From contig CAYVEC010000013.1 in the NCBI GenBank assembly GCA_964450385.1, positions 1-49,172 of the forward strand: DNA of 49,172 nucleotides, written 5' to 3'. A program made the translations under genes and the position numbers. Below, one piece after another: positions 1 through 8,066 of the stretch (its first letter is position 1; each line of letters begins with the position of its first letter). Under the pieces are notes generated by a model. The model worked only from the letters and a program-made list of their open reading frames with translations. It did not search any database and had not been told where the DNA came from. The DNA comes from JAKLFA01 sp964450385. Lineage in GTDB: Bacteria > Omnitrophota > Gorgyraeia > Zapsychrales > JANLHA01.

Positions 1-233
1 GATGCCGTGCCGACCTCCGGGTGAAGACCAACCACCTGATCAGCCGATGGCCTCCCAAGGCCGGTCAGCCGATCAAGAAACGAACCTAAATAAATAAACA
101 CGGGGCGGGGCGACACAGCGAGAGGTTTGACCACGACCCGAATGAAACTCATTAGAACGAGATGGGCTGCAACCGCAGACACCAGCCCCAGCCATTCGCT
201 CATCACCCACAATTTAACGCGGCCCCTGCTCAT
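1..233 (-). CDS. TonB/TolA-like energy transducer, N-terminal part (cut by window edge)
   Basis: The minus strand is open from an ATG at 233 to the left edge of the window, giving the first 77 residues. A short basic cytoplasmic start (MSRGRVKLWVMSEW) is followed by one hydrophobic segment at about residues 14-35 that contains a histidine (H24). It then continues as PVFIYLGSFLDR into what should be the periplasm. This is the plan of TonB and TolA, whose membrane helix carries a conserved histidine that works with ExbB/ExbD. The spacing here is S-x4-H rather than the usual S-x3-H. The ATG overlaps the exbD stop as TAATG, so the two are translationally coupled, and the position after exbB-exbD is where tonB or tolA usually lies. 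The C-terminal domain is outside the window, so TonB and TolA cannot be told apart. Confidence 0.75.
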   Translation of the reverse strand, partial: MSRGRVKLWVMSEWLGLVSAVAAHLVLMSFIRVVVKPLAVSPRPVFIYLGSFLDRLTGLGRPSADQVVGLHPEVGTA

Positions 234-634
234 TAGTCTTTCGTTGTTGCGATATTGATCTTCTCGATCCCCGACTGACGGCAGAGATCCCAGATATCGA
301 CGATCCGCCCCATCGAGGCGCGGCGATCGGACTTGATCATTAGGGCGGCATTCAGATTCTTGATTTTCACCAACTCAGCCTGCAGCTCCTTCACTGTCAC
401 AACCCTACCTTGAAAATAAAGGACATCCTCACTCGTGATGGAAACGACAAAGCTGTTGTCATTAAGGGAATCGCTCGTCACGGCCTTCGGAAGCTTCACG
501 TTGATCCCGGACTGAAAGGTGAACGACGACGACAGCATGAAAAAAATAAGCAGCAAAAACACCATATCGATCATCGGGGCCATGTCGATCTGCTCAAGAC
601 CCCGTTCAATCTTTGTGTTCCGTTTAAACCGCAT
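233..634 (-). CDS. exbD: ExbD/TolR-family biopolymer transport protein
   Basis: This inner-membrane protein uses proton motive force together with ExbB to drive a TonB- or TolA-type partner across the periplasm. It has 133 residues, normal for the family. A basic start leads into the signature MAPMIDMVFLLLIFFM, a single membrane helix at about residues 20-40 containing the conserved aspartate D23 thought to carry protons. A periplasmic domain follows (residues 45-130) with the usual end pattern of small beta strands. A strong ribosome site (AGGGGGAGG) precedes the ATG. It lies 24 bases after exbB and overlaps the TonB-like gene by one base. TolR and ExbD are homologous, and the sequence does not decide between them. 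Confidence 0.95.
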   Translation of the reverse strand: MRFKRNTKIERGLEQIDMAPMIDMVFLLLIFFMLSSSFTFQSGINVKLPKAVTSDSLNDNSFVVSITSEDVLYFQGRVVTVKELQAELVKIKNLNAALMIKSDRRASMGRIVDIWDLCRQSGIEKINIATTKD

Positions 635-658
635 CTCCCGTCCTCCCCCTAGCTCTGC

Positions 659-1312
659 TTAGGATTCCGCCGTCTCATGAAGATGGCACAAAAAGTTCAG
701 CAATTCCGTGGCCACCCGCTCCATCTCACGAACAAAGGCCCCGACCCGGCTCACGAGATAATTATACGCGACATACGTCGGGATCGCGACCACAAGGCCG
801 GCCACGGTTGTTAACAATGCCTCGCTGATCCCCCCGGCGAGGTCGCCCGGCGTCACAGGATTCATACTCGCCGCCCGGACCTGAATGGTATAGAAACTCG
901 CGGTCATCCCTGTGACCGTGCCCAAGAGCCCCAAGAGCGGTGCCACATGAGCGATCGTCGCCAAGGCCGTAAACCTGCGCTCAAGGAGCGGCACCTCAAA
1001 CACGCTGACATCCTCCATGGCCTCGCGGATCTCCTCCCGGGACGATCCATATTTCAAGATGCCCGCCTTCATGATCTTCGCGACCGGTGAGGGATCATCA
1101 TCACAGAGGGCCACGGCCTCTTCAACCCGGTCCTTCCGCATGAGCTGAAAGACATCGGTCTTAAGCTTCTGGGCATCGGTCTGAATCCGAGCAAAATAAA
1201 TTAATTTGCCGATCACGATGGCCACCGCAAAAACAGAGCACAAGGCCAACGGGATCATGATCGGCCCCCCGGCCAGCAAAAATTCTTTCGGACTCAACTG
1301 CCATATTGCCAT
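659..1312 (-). CDS. exbB: MotA/TolQ/ExbB proton channel family protein
   Basis: This is the channel-forming partner of ExbD in the inner membrane. It has 217 residues with three hydrophobic segments, at about 14-40, 115-140 and 160-185. The last two carry the family signature: APLLGLLGTVTGM, and then GISEALLTTVAGLVVAIPTY with the conserved threonines that line the proton path. The cytoplasmic domain lies between the first two segments. It is the second gene in the order TPR protein, exbB, exbD, TonB-like gene, 34 bases after the TPR gene, so the four probably form one transcript. As with ExbD, TolQ is the equal alternative name, and no tolB or pal is visible to decide. Confidence 0.95.
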   Translation of the reverse strand: MAIWQLSPKEFLLAGGPIMIPLALCSVFAVAIVIGKLIYFARIQTDAQKLKTDVFQLMRKDRVEEAVALCDDDPSPVAKIMKAGILKYGSSREEIREAMEDVSVFEVPLLERRFTALATIAHVAPLLGLLGTVTGMTASFYTIQVRAASMNPVTPGDLAGGISEALLTTVAGLVVAIPTYVAYNYLVSRVGAFVREMERVATELLNFLCHLHETAES

Positions 1313-1346
1313 ACACCCTCCTTCATGATAAGCCTAAGATATTGTT

Positions 1347-3824
1347 TTATTCGACCATCTCCGCGATCCACCCGAGCCGTTCCTCGGCGTATTTTGATTC
1401 CTCGATCTTAAAGGCAACCAGTTTCTCGTAGATCAACCGTGCCTCGGCCCATTTCTGCTGATTCTCAAAAATGCGCGCGATCCTTAAATACGCCTTCACG
1501 GTCCAGGTGTCAGGATCCGAGGCGAGATAGACGACCTTAAAATACTGGTCCACTGCCTGTTCGATCTGACCATCCGCCTCATAGGCATCGCCGAGGGCAA
1601 AGAGGATCTCGGCATTCGTGGGCCCAACATCGCCTTGGGACGCTGCCAGGGCCTGGTGATAGACCGTGATCGCGTCCCCCGGCCGATCCTGTGCGAAATA
1701 CACCCGTGCCAACTTCACCAAGGCCGCGCGCTCATAGGCCGGGATCGTTTCAGCGATCTCGCGATAGGCCGCGACCGCCTTCTCCGAATTCCGTTCATCG
1801 GCGAAAATATCGGCGATCGCCAACTGGGCGCTCGCATAAACATCATCCGGGGCCTCAGGCGAGATCTCATGATAATACGCCAGGGCCTTATCCAATTCGC
1901 CTAAGGAGGCAAAGGCATGCCCCAGATCATACCGGACCAGGTCGACGCGCGGGCTGCTGCTGAACTTTTCAAAGAACTGAAGATACAATCCGATCGCCTC
2001 TCGGAACTCGCCCCCATCGAGATAGCGGTCCGCCAGCCATAGGAGGGCGTCCTCATGCGTCTCACTGCCAGCATAGCGTTCCATGACGCCCTTAAACAAT
2101 TTCATGGCCTCTTTCAAATCGCCAAGGAGGTAGACGGCCTTGGCCACCTGAAGTTCCGCGGACGCGACCAGGGATCCGCTTAAAATGCCCTCTTTTAATA
2201 TCCGTCGAAAAAGAGCAACCGCATCCTGATACCGGCCCTGATTAATCAGCGAAAGGCCCAGAAGGTACTCGGCATCGGGCCGCAGATGATGGAGCGGCAT
2301 CTCCGTGCGGAAACGGTCAAACGACTCCGCGGCCTGAACCCAGACCCCTTCCCGAAAATACACGATCCCTAAATAATAGAAGGCCTCGCCGATATGTTTG
2401 CTTTTAGGGAAATTCGCGGCCAGGCTCTGGAGGGAGATCTTCGCCGCCTCAAGATTGTTCAGCCGCAGAAGAGCGATCCCCTGCTGAAACTGTGCATAAT
2501 CCGCATAAACGCTGTCGGAAAATTCTCCAAGGACACGATCGTAAATCTCAAGGGCCTTCTGATAACGGCCCGCCTCATGATAGAGGTCCCCGATCTGCGC
2601 TAGGGCGCTTACCTTCACGACGCGATTTTTCGAGCCCTCAACAACACGAGAGAACGTCGCAACCGCCTGATCAACGTCCCCAAGCTGAAAATACGACCAG
2701 GCGACCCCATAATAGGCCTGCTCCAAGAGCCGTTCACCGACGGGCTTGTTCTTGGCATATCCGAGGACCCACTGAAAGGCCTTAAGCGCGTCATCATAGC
2801 GCCTGTTATCAAACAACAGATTTGCTTTATTTAAATACGTTTCGACCAAACGCGGGCTTTCAGGGAATTTCGTAATAATAAGATCATACCGAGCGATCGC
2901 CTCGTCAACCTTCTGCTCATTCGCATAGAGAGCCGCCTCTCCAAAATACACCTCATCCATCGACGCCAGGCCATGCCGTGTGATGAGGCCTTCCGCGGCC
3001 GCGAAGCGCTCTCGGGCCAGGTCATACTTCTTTAGCCGAATATAACTCCAGCCCATCCCGATCTCCGCCATCATCTTGATCTGCGGCGGATTGTCGGCCT
3101 CACCGGCCTTCGCATAATAGGTGACCGCAGTTAACGGGTCATTCAGAAAATACAGATTCTCGCCGATATAAAAGAACGCCTTCCCGGCATTCGCGGCGCC
3201 CGGGAATTCCCGGAGGTATCGTTCAAGGAGCCCGGTCGCCTCCTCTTTTTTATCCAGATTGATCAGCACCTCGGCCCATCGGAACAGGGAGTCCTCGGCA
3301 AGGGCATGCTGGGGGTACTCGGTAATGACCCTCTGAAAGGCCGCTGCCGCCTCCGCATATTTTGCCTGTTCCAAGAACGCCCAACCAAGGGAATACACGG
3401 CCTGCGGCACATACGGAGAATCAGGACATTCCTCGATGACCCTCTGGTAAAAGGTCACGGCCTGACGGTAATCTGAGGCCTTCAGATACGTCTCCCCAAG
3501 CCAAAAGAACGTCGCGTCCTTCAACTCGGTGTAGGTCGATGAGATCTTCTGAAAAATGTCAAAGGCCTTTAGATACTGGCTTTTAAAAAAATAACATTGC
3601 CCCTGAAGGAGTTTGGCCTTGGGGACATAGGCGCTCGAGGGATACTGCGCTAGGAACTGATCGATATAGCGAAGAGAGACATCATAGAACCCGTCGTCAA
3701 AGGCTTTCTGTGTGACAAAGAAAAGCTCGCTCTCATCGTTAGCGGGCCCGGCCAATAACGGAACGGCCCCGCCGAGCATAGCCCCAATGACAAGAACCCC
3801 GCAAATAAACGAGCGCATCATCAT
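1347..3824 (-). CDS. Large exported tetratricopeptide-repeat protein
   Basis: The protein is about 825 residues. It begins with a signal peptide (MRSFICGVLVIGAMLGGAV, then an LLAG end) and continues with TPR-type helical pairs to the C terminus. Typical repeat fragments, such as YPSSAYVPKAKLLQGQCYF and FQRVITEYPQHALAEDSLF, recur every 33-38 residues. The YP/FP ending of many repeats resembles BamD and CpoB (YbgF), which act in the periplasm at the outer membrane or with Tol-Pal. Being first in an operon with ExbB/ExbD and a TonB-like gene suggests it serves that energy system, but its exact job is unknown. A GTG at 3836 is possible. The run of three ATGs at 3824-3816 sits directly after GAGAGGGG, and the third (3818) has the best spacing, so the start is uncertain by a few residues. 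Confidence 0.85.
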   Translation of the reverse strand: MMMRSFICGVLVIGAMLGGAVPLLAGPANDESELFFVTQKAFDDGFYDVSLRYIDQFLAQYPSSAYVPKAKLLQGQCYFFKSQYLKAFDIFQKISSTYTELKDATFFWLGETYLKASDYRQAVTFYQRVIEECPDSPYVPQAVYSLGWAFLEQAKYAEAAAAFQRVITEYPQHALAEDSLFRWAEVLINLDKKEEATGLLERYLREFPGAANAGKAFFYIGENLYFLNDPLTAVTYYAKAGEADNPPQIKMMAEIGMGWSYIRLKKYDLARERFAAAEGLITRHGLASMDEVYFGEAALYANEQKVDEAIARYDLIITKFPESPRLVETYLNKANLLFDNRRYDDALKAFQWVLGYAKNKPVGERLLEQAYYGVAWSYFQLGDVDQAVATFSRVVEGSKNRVVKVSALAQIGDLYHEAGRYQKALEIYDRVLGEFSDSVYADYAQFQQGIALLRLNNLEAAKISLQSLAANFPKSKHIGEAFYYLGIVYFREGVWVQAAESFDRFRTEMPLHHLRPDAEYLLGLSLINQGRYQDAVALFRRILKEGILSGSLVASAELQVAKAVYLLGDLKEAMKLFKGVMERYAGSETHEDALLWLADRYLDGGEFREAIGLYLQFFEKFSSSPRVDLVRYDLGHAFASLGELDKALAYYHEISPEAPDDVYASAQLAIADIFADERNSEKAVAAYREIAETIPAYERAALVKLARVYFAQDRPGDAITVYHQALAASQGDVGPTNAEILFALGDAYEADGQIEQAVDQYFKVVYLASDPDTWTVKAYLRIARIFENQQKWAEARLIYEKLVAFKIEESKYAEERLGWIAEMVE

Positions 3825-3851
3825 CCCCTCTCGCACAGTGATGTGGCCTGT

Positions 3852-3879
3852 ATTATAGCAACTTTTCCATCCGTTTCAA
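3852..3879 (-). promoter_or_regulatory. Sigma-70-type promoter for the TPR-exbB-exbD-tonB operon
   Basis: On the minus strand TTGAAA (3879-3874) is followed after 16 bases by a perfect TATAAT (3857-3852), between the uvrA stop and the TPR gene. The predicted RNA start is near 3845, about 20 bases before the first ATG. No sequence after uvrA looks like a terminator, so some read-through from uvrA is also likely. Confidence 0.75.
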
Positions 3880-3898
3880 TCATGCTCGGCCATGCTGA

Positions 3899-6694
3899 CT
3901 ATTTCGGAAACAAAACTTTCTTCAGATACTGACCCGTATACGAATCCGGATGACAGGCCAGGTCTTCGGGCCGACCCTCACAGACGATCCGGCCGCCCTG
4001 ATCCCCGCCTTCAGGTCCAAGGTCGATCACATAATCCGCGGTCTTGATCACCTCGAGATTATGCTCGACCACGAGCACCGTGTTCCCTTTATCGACAAGC
4101 TGCTGGAGGACCATCAACAGCCGATGGACATCCGCGAAATGAAGGCCCGTGGTCGGCTCATCCAGAATATAAAGCGTGCGGCCAGTCCCCTGTTTGCACA
4201 ATTCAGCCGCAAGCTTGACCCGCTGGGCCTCTCCCCCCGAAAGCGTTGTCGATGACTGGCCGAGTTTGATATAACCGAGGCCGACCTGACTCAGGGTCTC
4301 GAGGACCCGGTGGATCTTCGGAATATGCTCAAAGACCTCGAGGGCCTCATCCACGCTCAAGTCCAGGATATCCGCGATATTCTTCCCCTTAAAATAGATC
4401 TCGAGGGTCTGCTCATTAAATCGCCGCCCATGACAGACCTCGCACTCAACAAAGACATCCGGCAAAAAATGCATTTCGATCCGTTTGATCCCGTCACCGG
4501 TGCAGGCCTCGCATCGCCCGCCACGGACGTTAAAGCTGAAACGCCCAGGTTTGTATCCCCGGACCTTCGCCTCCGGGGTCTGGCTCAACAGGTCCCGGAT
4601 ATAACCAAAGACCCCAGTATAAGTCGCGGGATTTGACCGGGGCGTCCGGCCGATCGGCGACTGATCAACGACGATCACCTTGTCAATGTGCTCGATGCCC
4701 TTAAGGCTTTTGAGCCGAACCGAGCGGCCCGAGTCTTTTCGTAACGCGCTCGTGACTGCCGGGAACAGGGTATTCTCGATGAGTGACGACTTTCCGGACC
4801 CCGAAACCCCGGTCACACAGACAAACGCACCCAACGGGATGCTCACAGAAATATTCTTCAGATTGTTCTCCCGGGCGCCATGAAGAACGAGGCGCCGTGA
4901 TCCGCTGATATCCCTTCGGTGCGCCGGAACAGGGATCCCGATGTCACCGTTGAGATATTTTGCCGTGAGCGATGCGGGGCATGAGAGCAGACCCGCGACA
5001 TCCCCGGCATAGATGATCTCGCCCCCATGGATCCCGGCCGCCGGACCCAGGTCCACGATAAAATTCGCATGCCGGATCGCCTCCTCGTCGTGCTCAACCA
5101 CGATCAAGGTATTCCCAAGGTCGCGCAGTTGCTCAAGGGTTTCAAGCAAACGGACGTTGTCGCGCTGATGAAGCCCGATACTTGGCTCATCAAGCACATA
5201 GATCACCCCGACGAGACCCGACCCGACCTGGGTCGCGAGCCGGATCCGCTGGGCCTCTCCCCCCGATAGGGTCGCGCTCTTCCGATCAAGGGTCAAATAA
5301 TCGAGCCCGACATTAATGCAAAAATCGAGACGCCGCCGGATCTCGCGGATCATCGGATCCGCGATCAACCTCTCCTCACGCGAGAGGTCGAGGGCATCAA
5401 CAAATGCCCGAACTTTTGCGATCGATAAGGCAGTGACCTCGGCGATGTTCTTGCCGCCGACGTACACGGCGAGTGCCTCTTTTTTAAGCCGGCGTCCCCC
5501 GCACGACACGCAGGGATGAACAGACATGTATTGCGAAATCTCGTCCTTCAACCAATCGCTCTCCGTCTCTGTAAAAAGCCGCTGCATATAGCCGAGGACG
5601 CCTTCAAAACGCTTGCCCCAGACCTCATCGTTGGAGCCTCCCAAGATGATCGATCGAAATTTCTTCGGCAGGTCCTGGAACGCTACATCTGTCTCAACAT
5701 CATACAGGTCCGCGATCTCCCGGAGCACCGCTCGATAATACATGAGATAATTATGCCGCCCGCGCTGGTGGGGCGCGATCGCGTAGACCCACGGCCGTGA
5801 GGGGTCTGGGATCAGCCGCTCAGGATCGATCTCCAGTTTGGTCCCAAGGCCGCCGCATGCGGGACAGGCGCCGTAAGGCGAATTAAAGGAAAAAGTCCTT
5901 GGTTCGATCTCAGCCAGGCCTGTTCCGCACTGGACGCAGGCATACTGTTCACTAAAGGCCTGCTCCCTCCCCTCGTCATTAAAAAGAACCGTGACGAGCC
6001 CCTTGCCGAGCTCGAGAGCGGATTCGATCGAATCGGTGAGCCGTTTTTTCACCGTCGGCGAGACCTGGATCCGGTCAACGACCACATCGATATGATGCGC
6101 CTTATAGCGGTCGAGACGGACCTCCTCATCAGTCGAGATGATCTTCCCATCGACGCGCAGCCGAACGAAACCGGCCTTGGCCACCTGTTTCGTGATCTGA
6201 CGATACTCGCCCTTACGCCCACGGATGAGCGGGGACAAGACCGTGATCTTGGTGCCCTCGGGATGCGCGAGGAGTTGATCCACGATCTCCTGGGCCGATT
6301 GCCGTGTGATCGGCCGGCCGCACTCGACGCAGTGGGGACGCCCGACCCGGGCAAAGAGGAGGCGGAGGTAATCATAAATCTCGGTCTGTGTCGCCACGGT
6401 CGAACGGGGATTGCGGCTGGTCGTCTTCTGGTCAATCGCAATCGTCGGGGAAAGCCCGTCGATCGACTCGACATTCGGCTTCTGAAGCTGATCAAGGAAC
6501 TGCCGGGCATAGGCAGACAGACTGTCCATGTAACGGCGCTGACCCTCGGCATAGATCGTGTCAAACGCCAAGGAGGATTTCCCCGATCCGCTCAGCCCCG
6601 TGATCACCACCAATCGGTCTCGAGGGATCTCAAGGTCGAACCCCTTGAGGTTGTGCTCCCTCACGTTTCGGATCACGATCGTGTCATGGCCCAT
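3899..6694 (-). CDS. uvrA: Excinuclease ABC subunit A
   Basis: UvrA finds damaged DNA in nucleotide excision repair and loads UvrB. The protein has 931 residues, close to the usual 940. It has two ABC ATPase modules: Walker A GLSGSGKSS near residue 34 and GVSGSGKSS near 635, each with an LSGGEAQR signature (LSGGEAQRIRLATQ and LSGGEAQRVKLAAEL). Zinc-binding cysteine sets are present (CVQCG with CPACGG, and CEAC with CEVCHGRRF), as are the YVLDEPSIGLHQ and YILDEPTTGLH Walker B regions. I take the ATG at 6694, because GAAAGGTG lies 6 bases before it. A GTG at 6703 would add three residues but overlaps that ribosome site. It is probably a single-gene unit after the terminator at 6725-6765. Confidence 0.98.
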   Translation of the reverse strand: MGHDTIVIRNVREHNLKGFDLEIPRDRLVVITGLSGSGKSSLAFDTIYAEGQRRYMDSLSAYARQFLDQLQKPNVESIDGLSPTIAIDQKTTSRNPRSTVATQTEIYDYLRLLFARVGRPHCVECGRPITRQSAQEIVDQLLAHPEGTKITVLSPLIRGRKGEYRQITKQVAKAGFVRLRVDGKIISTDEEVRLDRYKAHHIDVVVDRIQVSPTVKKRLTDSIESALELGKGLVTVLFNDEGREQAFSEQYACVQCGTGLAEIEPRTFSFNSPYGACPACGGLGTKLEIDPERLIPDPSRPWVYAIAPHQRGRHNYLMYYRAVLREIADLYDVETDVAFQDLPKKFRSIILGGSNDEVWGKRFEGVLGYMQRLFTETESDWLKDEISQYMSVHPCVSCGGRRLKKEALAVYVGGKNIAEVTALSIAKVRAFVDALDLSREERLIADPMIREIRRRLDFCINVGLDYLTLDRKSATLSGGEAQRIRLATQVGSGLVGVIYVLDEPSIGLHQRDNVRLLETLEQLRDLGNTLIVVEHDEEAIRHANFIVDLGPAAGIHGGEIIYAGDVAGLLSCPASLTAKYLNGDIGIPVPAHRRDISGSRRLVLHGARENNLKNISVSIPLGAFVCVTGVSGSGKSSLIENTLFPAVTSALRKDSGRSVRLKSLKGIEHIDKVIVVDQSPIGRTPRSNPATYTGVFGYIRDLLSQTPEAKVRGYKPGRFSFNVRGGRCEACTGDGIKRIEMHFLPDVFVECEVCHGRRFNEQTLEIYFKGKNIADILDLSVDEALEVFEHIPKIHRVLETLSQVGLGYIKLGQSSTTLSGGEAQRVKLAAELCKQGTGRTLYILDEPTTGLHFADVHRLLMVLQQLVDKGNTVLVVEHNLEVIKTADYVIDLGPEGGDQGGRIVCEGRPEDLACHPDSYTGQYLKKVLFPK

Positions 6695-6724
6695 CCCGTC
6701 CACCTTTCATCGATGTCTACGACA

Positions 6725-6765
6725 ATAAAATAGCCCCGTCATCTTTAAATGCGGGGCTATTTTAT
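6725..6765 (-). terminator. Strong rho-independent terminator after the lysine-rich repeat gene
   Basis: A perfect 14-bp inverted repeat (6725-6738 pairs with 6752-6765, core ATAGCCCCG) encloses a 13-base loop. The arms begin and end in A/T runs, so it can act on both strands. On the minus strand the RNA ends in CUAUUUUAU. It lies 18 bases after the stop of the gene at 6784-7119 and just before uvrA. Confidence 0.85.
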
Positions 6766-6783
6766 CACAAAAAAAAGACGGGC

Positions 6784-7119
6784 TTATCTCTTTTTTGCCG
6801 CCTTTTTCTTCCCAGCCTTCTTTGCAGTTTTTTTCTTCGCTGCCTTCTTGGCGGGTTTCTTCTTTGCTGCTTTCTTCTTTGCTGCTTTCTTCTTGGTTCC
6901 GCCTCTTACCATCTTCGCGCAAGAAATGTCCCCGTCTTTATCAAGAAAGTACAATACTCCTGACTCCTTCTTGACGCCGACCTTGGCCACCTTCTTCGGT
7001 TTGCCACCTTTCTTGGCGCCTCTAGCCATGACTGCGCAAGAGACATCACCGTCTTTGTCAATAAAGTAAAGCATTCCCTTTTCTTTCTTGACGCCGACCT
7101 TAGCCACTTTCTTTGCCAT
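6784..7119 (-). CDS. Small basic protein: two 32-residue repeats plus histone H1-like K/A tail
   Basis: The 111-residue protein has two copies of one unit, residues 3-34 and 42-73, identical at 26 of 32 positions. Each contains KVGVKKE, a YF(I/L)DKDGD core, one cysteine (C28, C67) and an M-x-RG end. Residues 74-111 are almost only lysine and alanine with two prolines (for example KKKAAKKKPAKKAA), resembling the tails of bacterial H1-like proteins and of some extended HU proteins. By analogy it may bind nucleic acid, but the repeat unit itself is one I cannot name. The ATG at 7119 follows AAAGGGGG at good spacing. It lies between nadX and uvrA with a hairpin on each side, so it is probably expressed separately. 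Low-complexity coding in the tail is not an assembly error, since the frame is kept. Confidence 0.85.
   Translation of the reverse strand: MAKKVAKVGVKKEKGMLYFIDKDGDVSCAVMARGAKKGGKPKKVAKVGVKKESGVLYFLDKDGDISCAKMVRGGTKKKAAKKKAAKKKPAKKAAKKKTAKKAGKKKAAKKR
6901..7113 (-). repeat. Internal tandem duplication in the lysine-rich protein gene
   Basis: Unit 1 (7113-7018) and unit 2 (6996-6901) are offset by 117 bases and separated by a short K/G linker. Blocks such as the one encoding AKVGVKKE are almost identical in DNA, while other codons have changed at third positions. That suggests the duplication is not recent and the protein sequence is under selection. Confidence 0.8.
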
Positions 7120-7149
7120 TGTCTCACCCCCTTTCCTCGTTCACCATAT

Positions 7150-7174
7150 CGTAAAAAGGGCCTCCCCTTTTACG
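7150..7174 (-). terminator. Short hairpin at the nadX stop, possible terminator
   Basis: On the minus strand CGTAAAAGGG pairs with CCCTTTTTACG around a GAGG loop, with one unpaired T. The U-rich 3' arm makes it look like a compact terminator that overlaps the nadX stop codon. No further T-run follows, so termination may be partial. Only about 30 bases then separate it from the next ATG, too few for a full promoter. Confidence 0.5.
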
Positions 7175-7976
7175 TACCAACCGTGACATCAGAACAAAAC
7201 CCCCGCAGCGTTTCGATCGCCGACAAGACCGCCAGATAACTCGTCTTGAGATTGTCCGGGCAGACCGCGTTCTCTGTCCGTGTCACGATCCGTCCGAAGG
7301 GACCGATCGCCTCGATCTCATGCGAATTCTGAACAAACGACGGTGATGTCAGGATCCTCACCTTTATTTTATCCTCGGCACGCGTCGCCAAGGCGAGGGT
7401 TGCAGCCACATTGATGTTCTGAGGAAAGGCGCGTACGGCCTCGGCGACGGGCCCTTCAAAGATCAGGGTCTCGCCGGTCACGCCGCCCAGATCGAGCCCG
7501 GACCGGCGGACATACTCATTCCCGTCGAAGCCCGAGACGGGCTTGCGGGTGGTAAGGGTGATCGAGGAAAAACCAACGGCCGCCGCGGCCCGAAGGCCGT
7601 CGATCCCGGCAATCGCCCCCGAGGGGATGAGCAGCCCGACACCCGCGGCGCGTGCCGCGTCAAGGAGATGGCGATGGGCCAGAAGCTGGCCGACGCTCAT
7701 GACGAGGACGCTCCGCCGAGCCGCAATGATCGTTTCGATCACGTCAGCGACCCGCGGGTCGTTAACGGCCTCAACAACAAGATCACTCGCTTTGATTAAG
7801 GTGTCGATTGTTCGGTGAACCAACTCCGGTCGGCCAAGATGGCGGGCAACGTCCGAGGCTCGCTCGGCATGATGATCATATATTCCGACGAGAAGGGCAG
7901 AGGCGACCGTCCCTGATTGAATTGCCTCTGCGATCCGAGATCCAATGGCCCCGCACCCTAAGATCCCAATATTCAT
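7170..7976 (-). CDS. nadX: L-aspartate dehydrogenase (NadX type)
   Basis: This enzyme oxidises L-aspartate to iminoaspartate with NAD(P), the first step of NAD synthesis where the oxidase NadB is absent. The start MNIGILGCGAIGSRIAEAI is a Rossmann nucleotide-binding loop. PSGAIAGIDGL and FPQNINVAATLALA are the conserved central and catalytic-region motifs of the aspartate dehydrogenase family, and the length of 268 is normal. I chose the ATG at 7976. An upstream GTG at 8048 would add 24 residues unlike the family, has no ribosome site, and would place the promoter at 8038-8066 inside the reading frame. NadA, which uses the product, is encoded at 46748-47770. DUF108-type dehydrogenases of unknown substrate are the alternative. 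Confidence 0.88.
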   Translation of the reverse strand: MNIGILGCGAIGSRIAEAIQSGTVASALLVGIYDHHAERASDVARHLGRPELVHRTIDTLIKASDLVVEAVNDPRVADVIETIIAARRSVLVMSVGQLLAHRHLLDAARAAGVGLLIPSGAIAGIDGLRAAAAVGFSSITLTTRKPVSGFDGNEYVRRSGLDLGGVTGETLIFEGPVAEAVRAFPQNINVAATLALATRAEDKIKVRILTSPSFVQNSHEIEAIGPFGRIVTRTENAVCPDNLKTSYLAVLSAIETLRGFCSDVTVGT

Positions 7977-8037
7977 TCCGTTACCGTCTAGATTTCTACA
8001 TGCCTCGAGTTTAACGTCGTCGACCAATAACGAAAAT

Positions 8038-8066
8038 ATTATATCCACAAAAAATTAAATTTGCAA
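8038..8066 (-). promoter_or_regulatory. Promoter for nadX inside the end of panC
   Basis: On the minus strand TTGCAA (8066-8061), 17 bases and a perfect TATAAT (8043-8038) span the panC stop. The predicted leader is about 55 bases. This would let nadX be expressed apart from the long arg-lys-dap transcript. Confidence 0.65.

Noticed and set aside
6092..6733. Plus-strand frame of 213 codons opposite the start of uvrA
   Set aside because: It is the mirror of conserved uvrA sequence and has no independent evidence.
6784..6900. Repetitive tract that could look like a CRISPR or simple-repeat array
   Set aside because: It is the coding sequence of the lysine/alanine tail in frame with the upstream repeats. 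There are no spacers of constant length.
6901..7113. DKDGD motifs as EF-hand calcium sites
   Set aside because: An EF-hand needs a 12-residue loop of the form DxDxDG with a later glutamate. Here the order is DxDGD with no glutamate at the last position, so calcium binding is not supported.
7977..8048. N-terminal extension of nadX to GTG at 8048
   Set aside because: The extension has no homologous sequence, no ribosome site, and overlaps the promoter with a perfect TATAAT.
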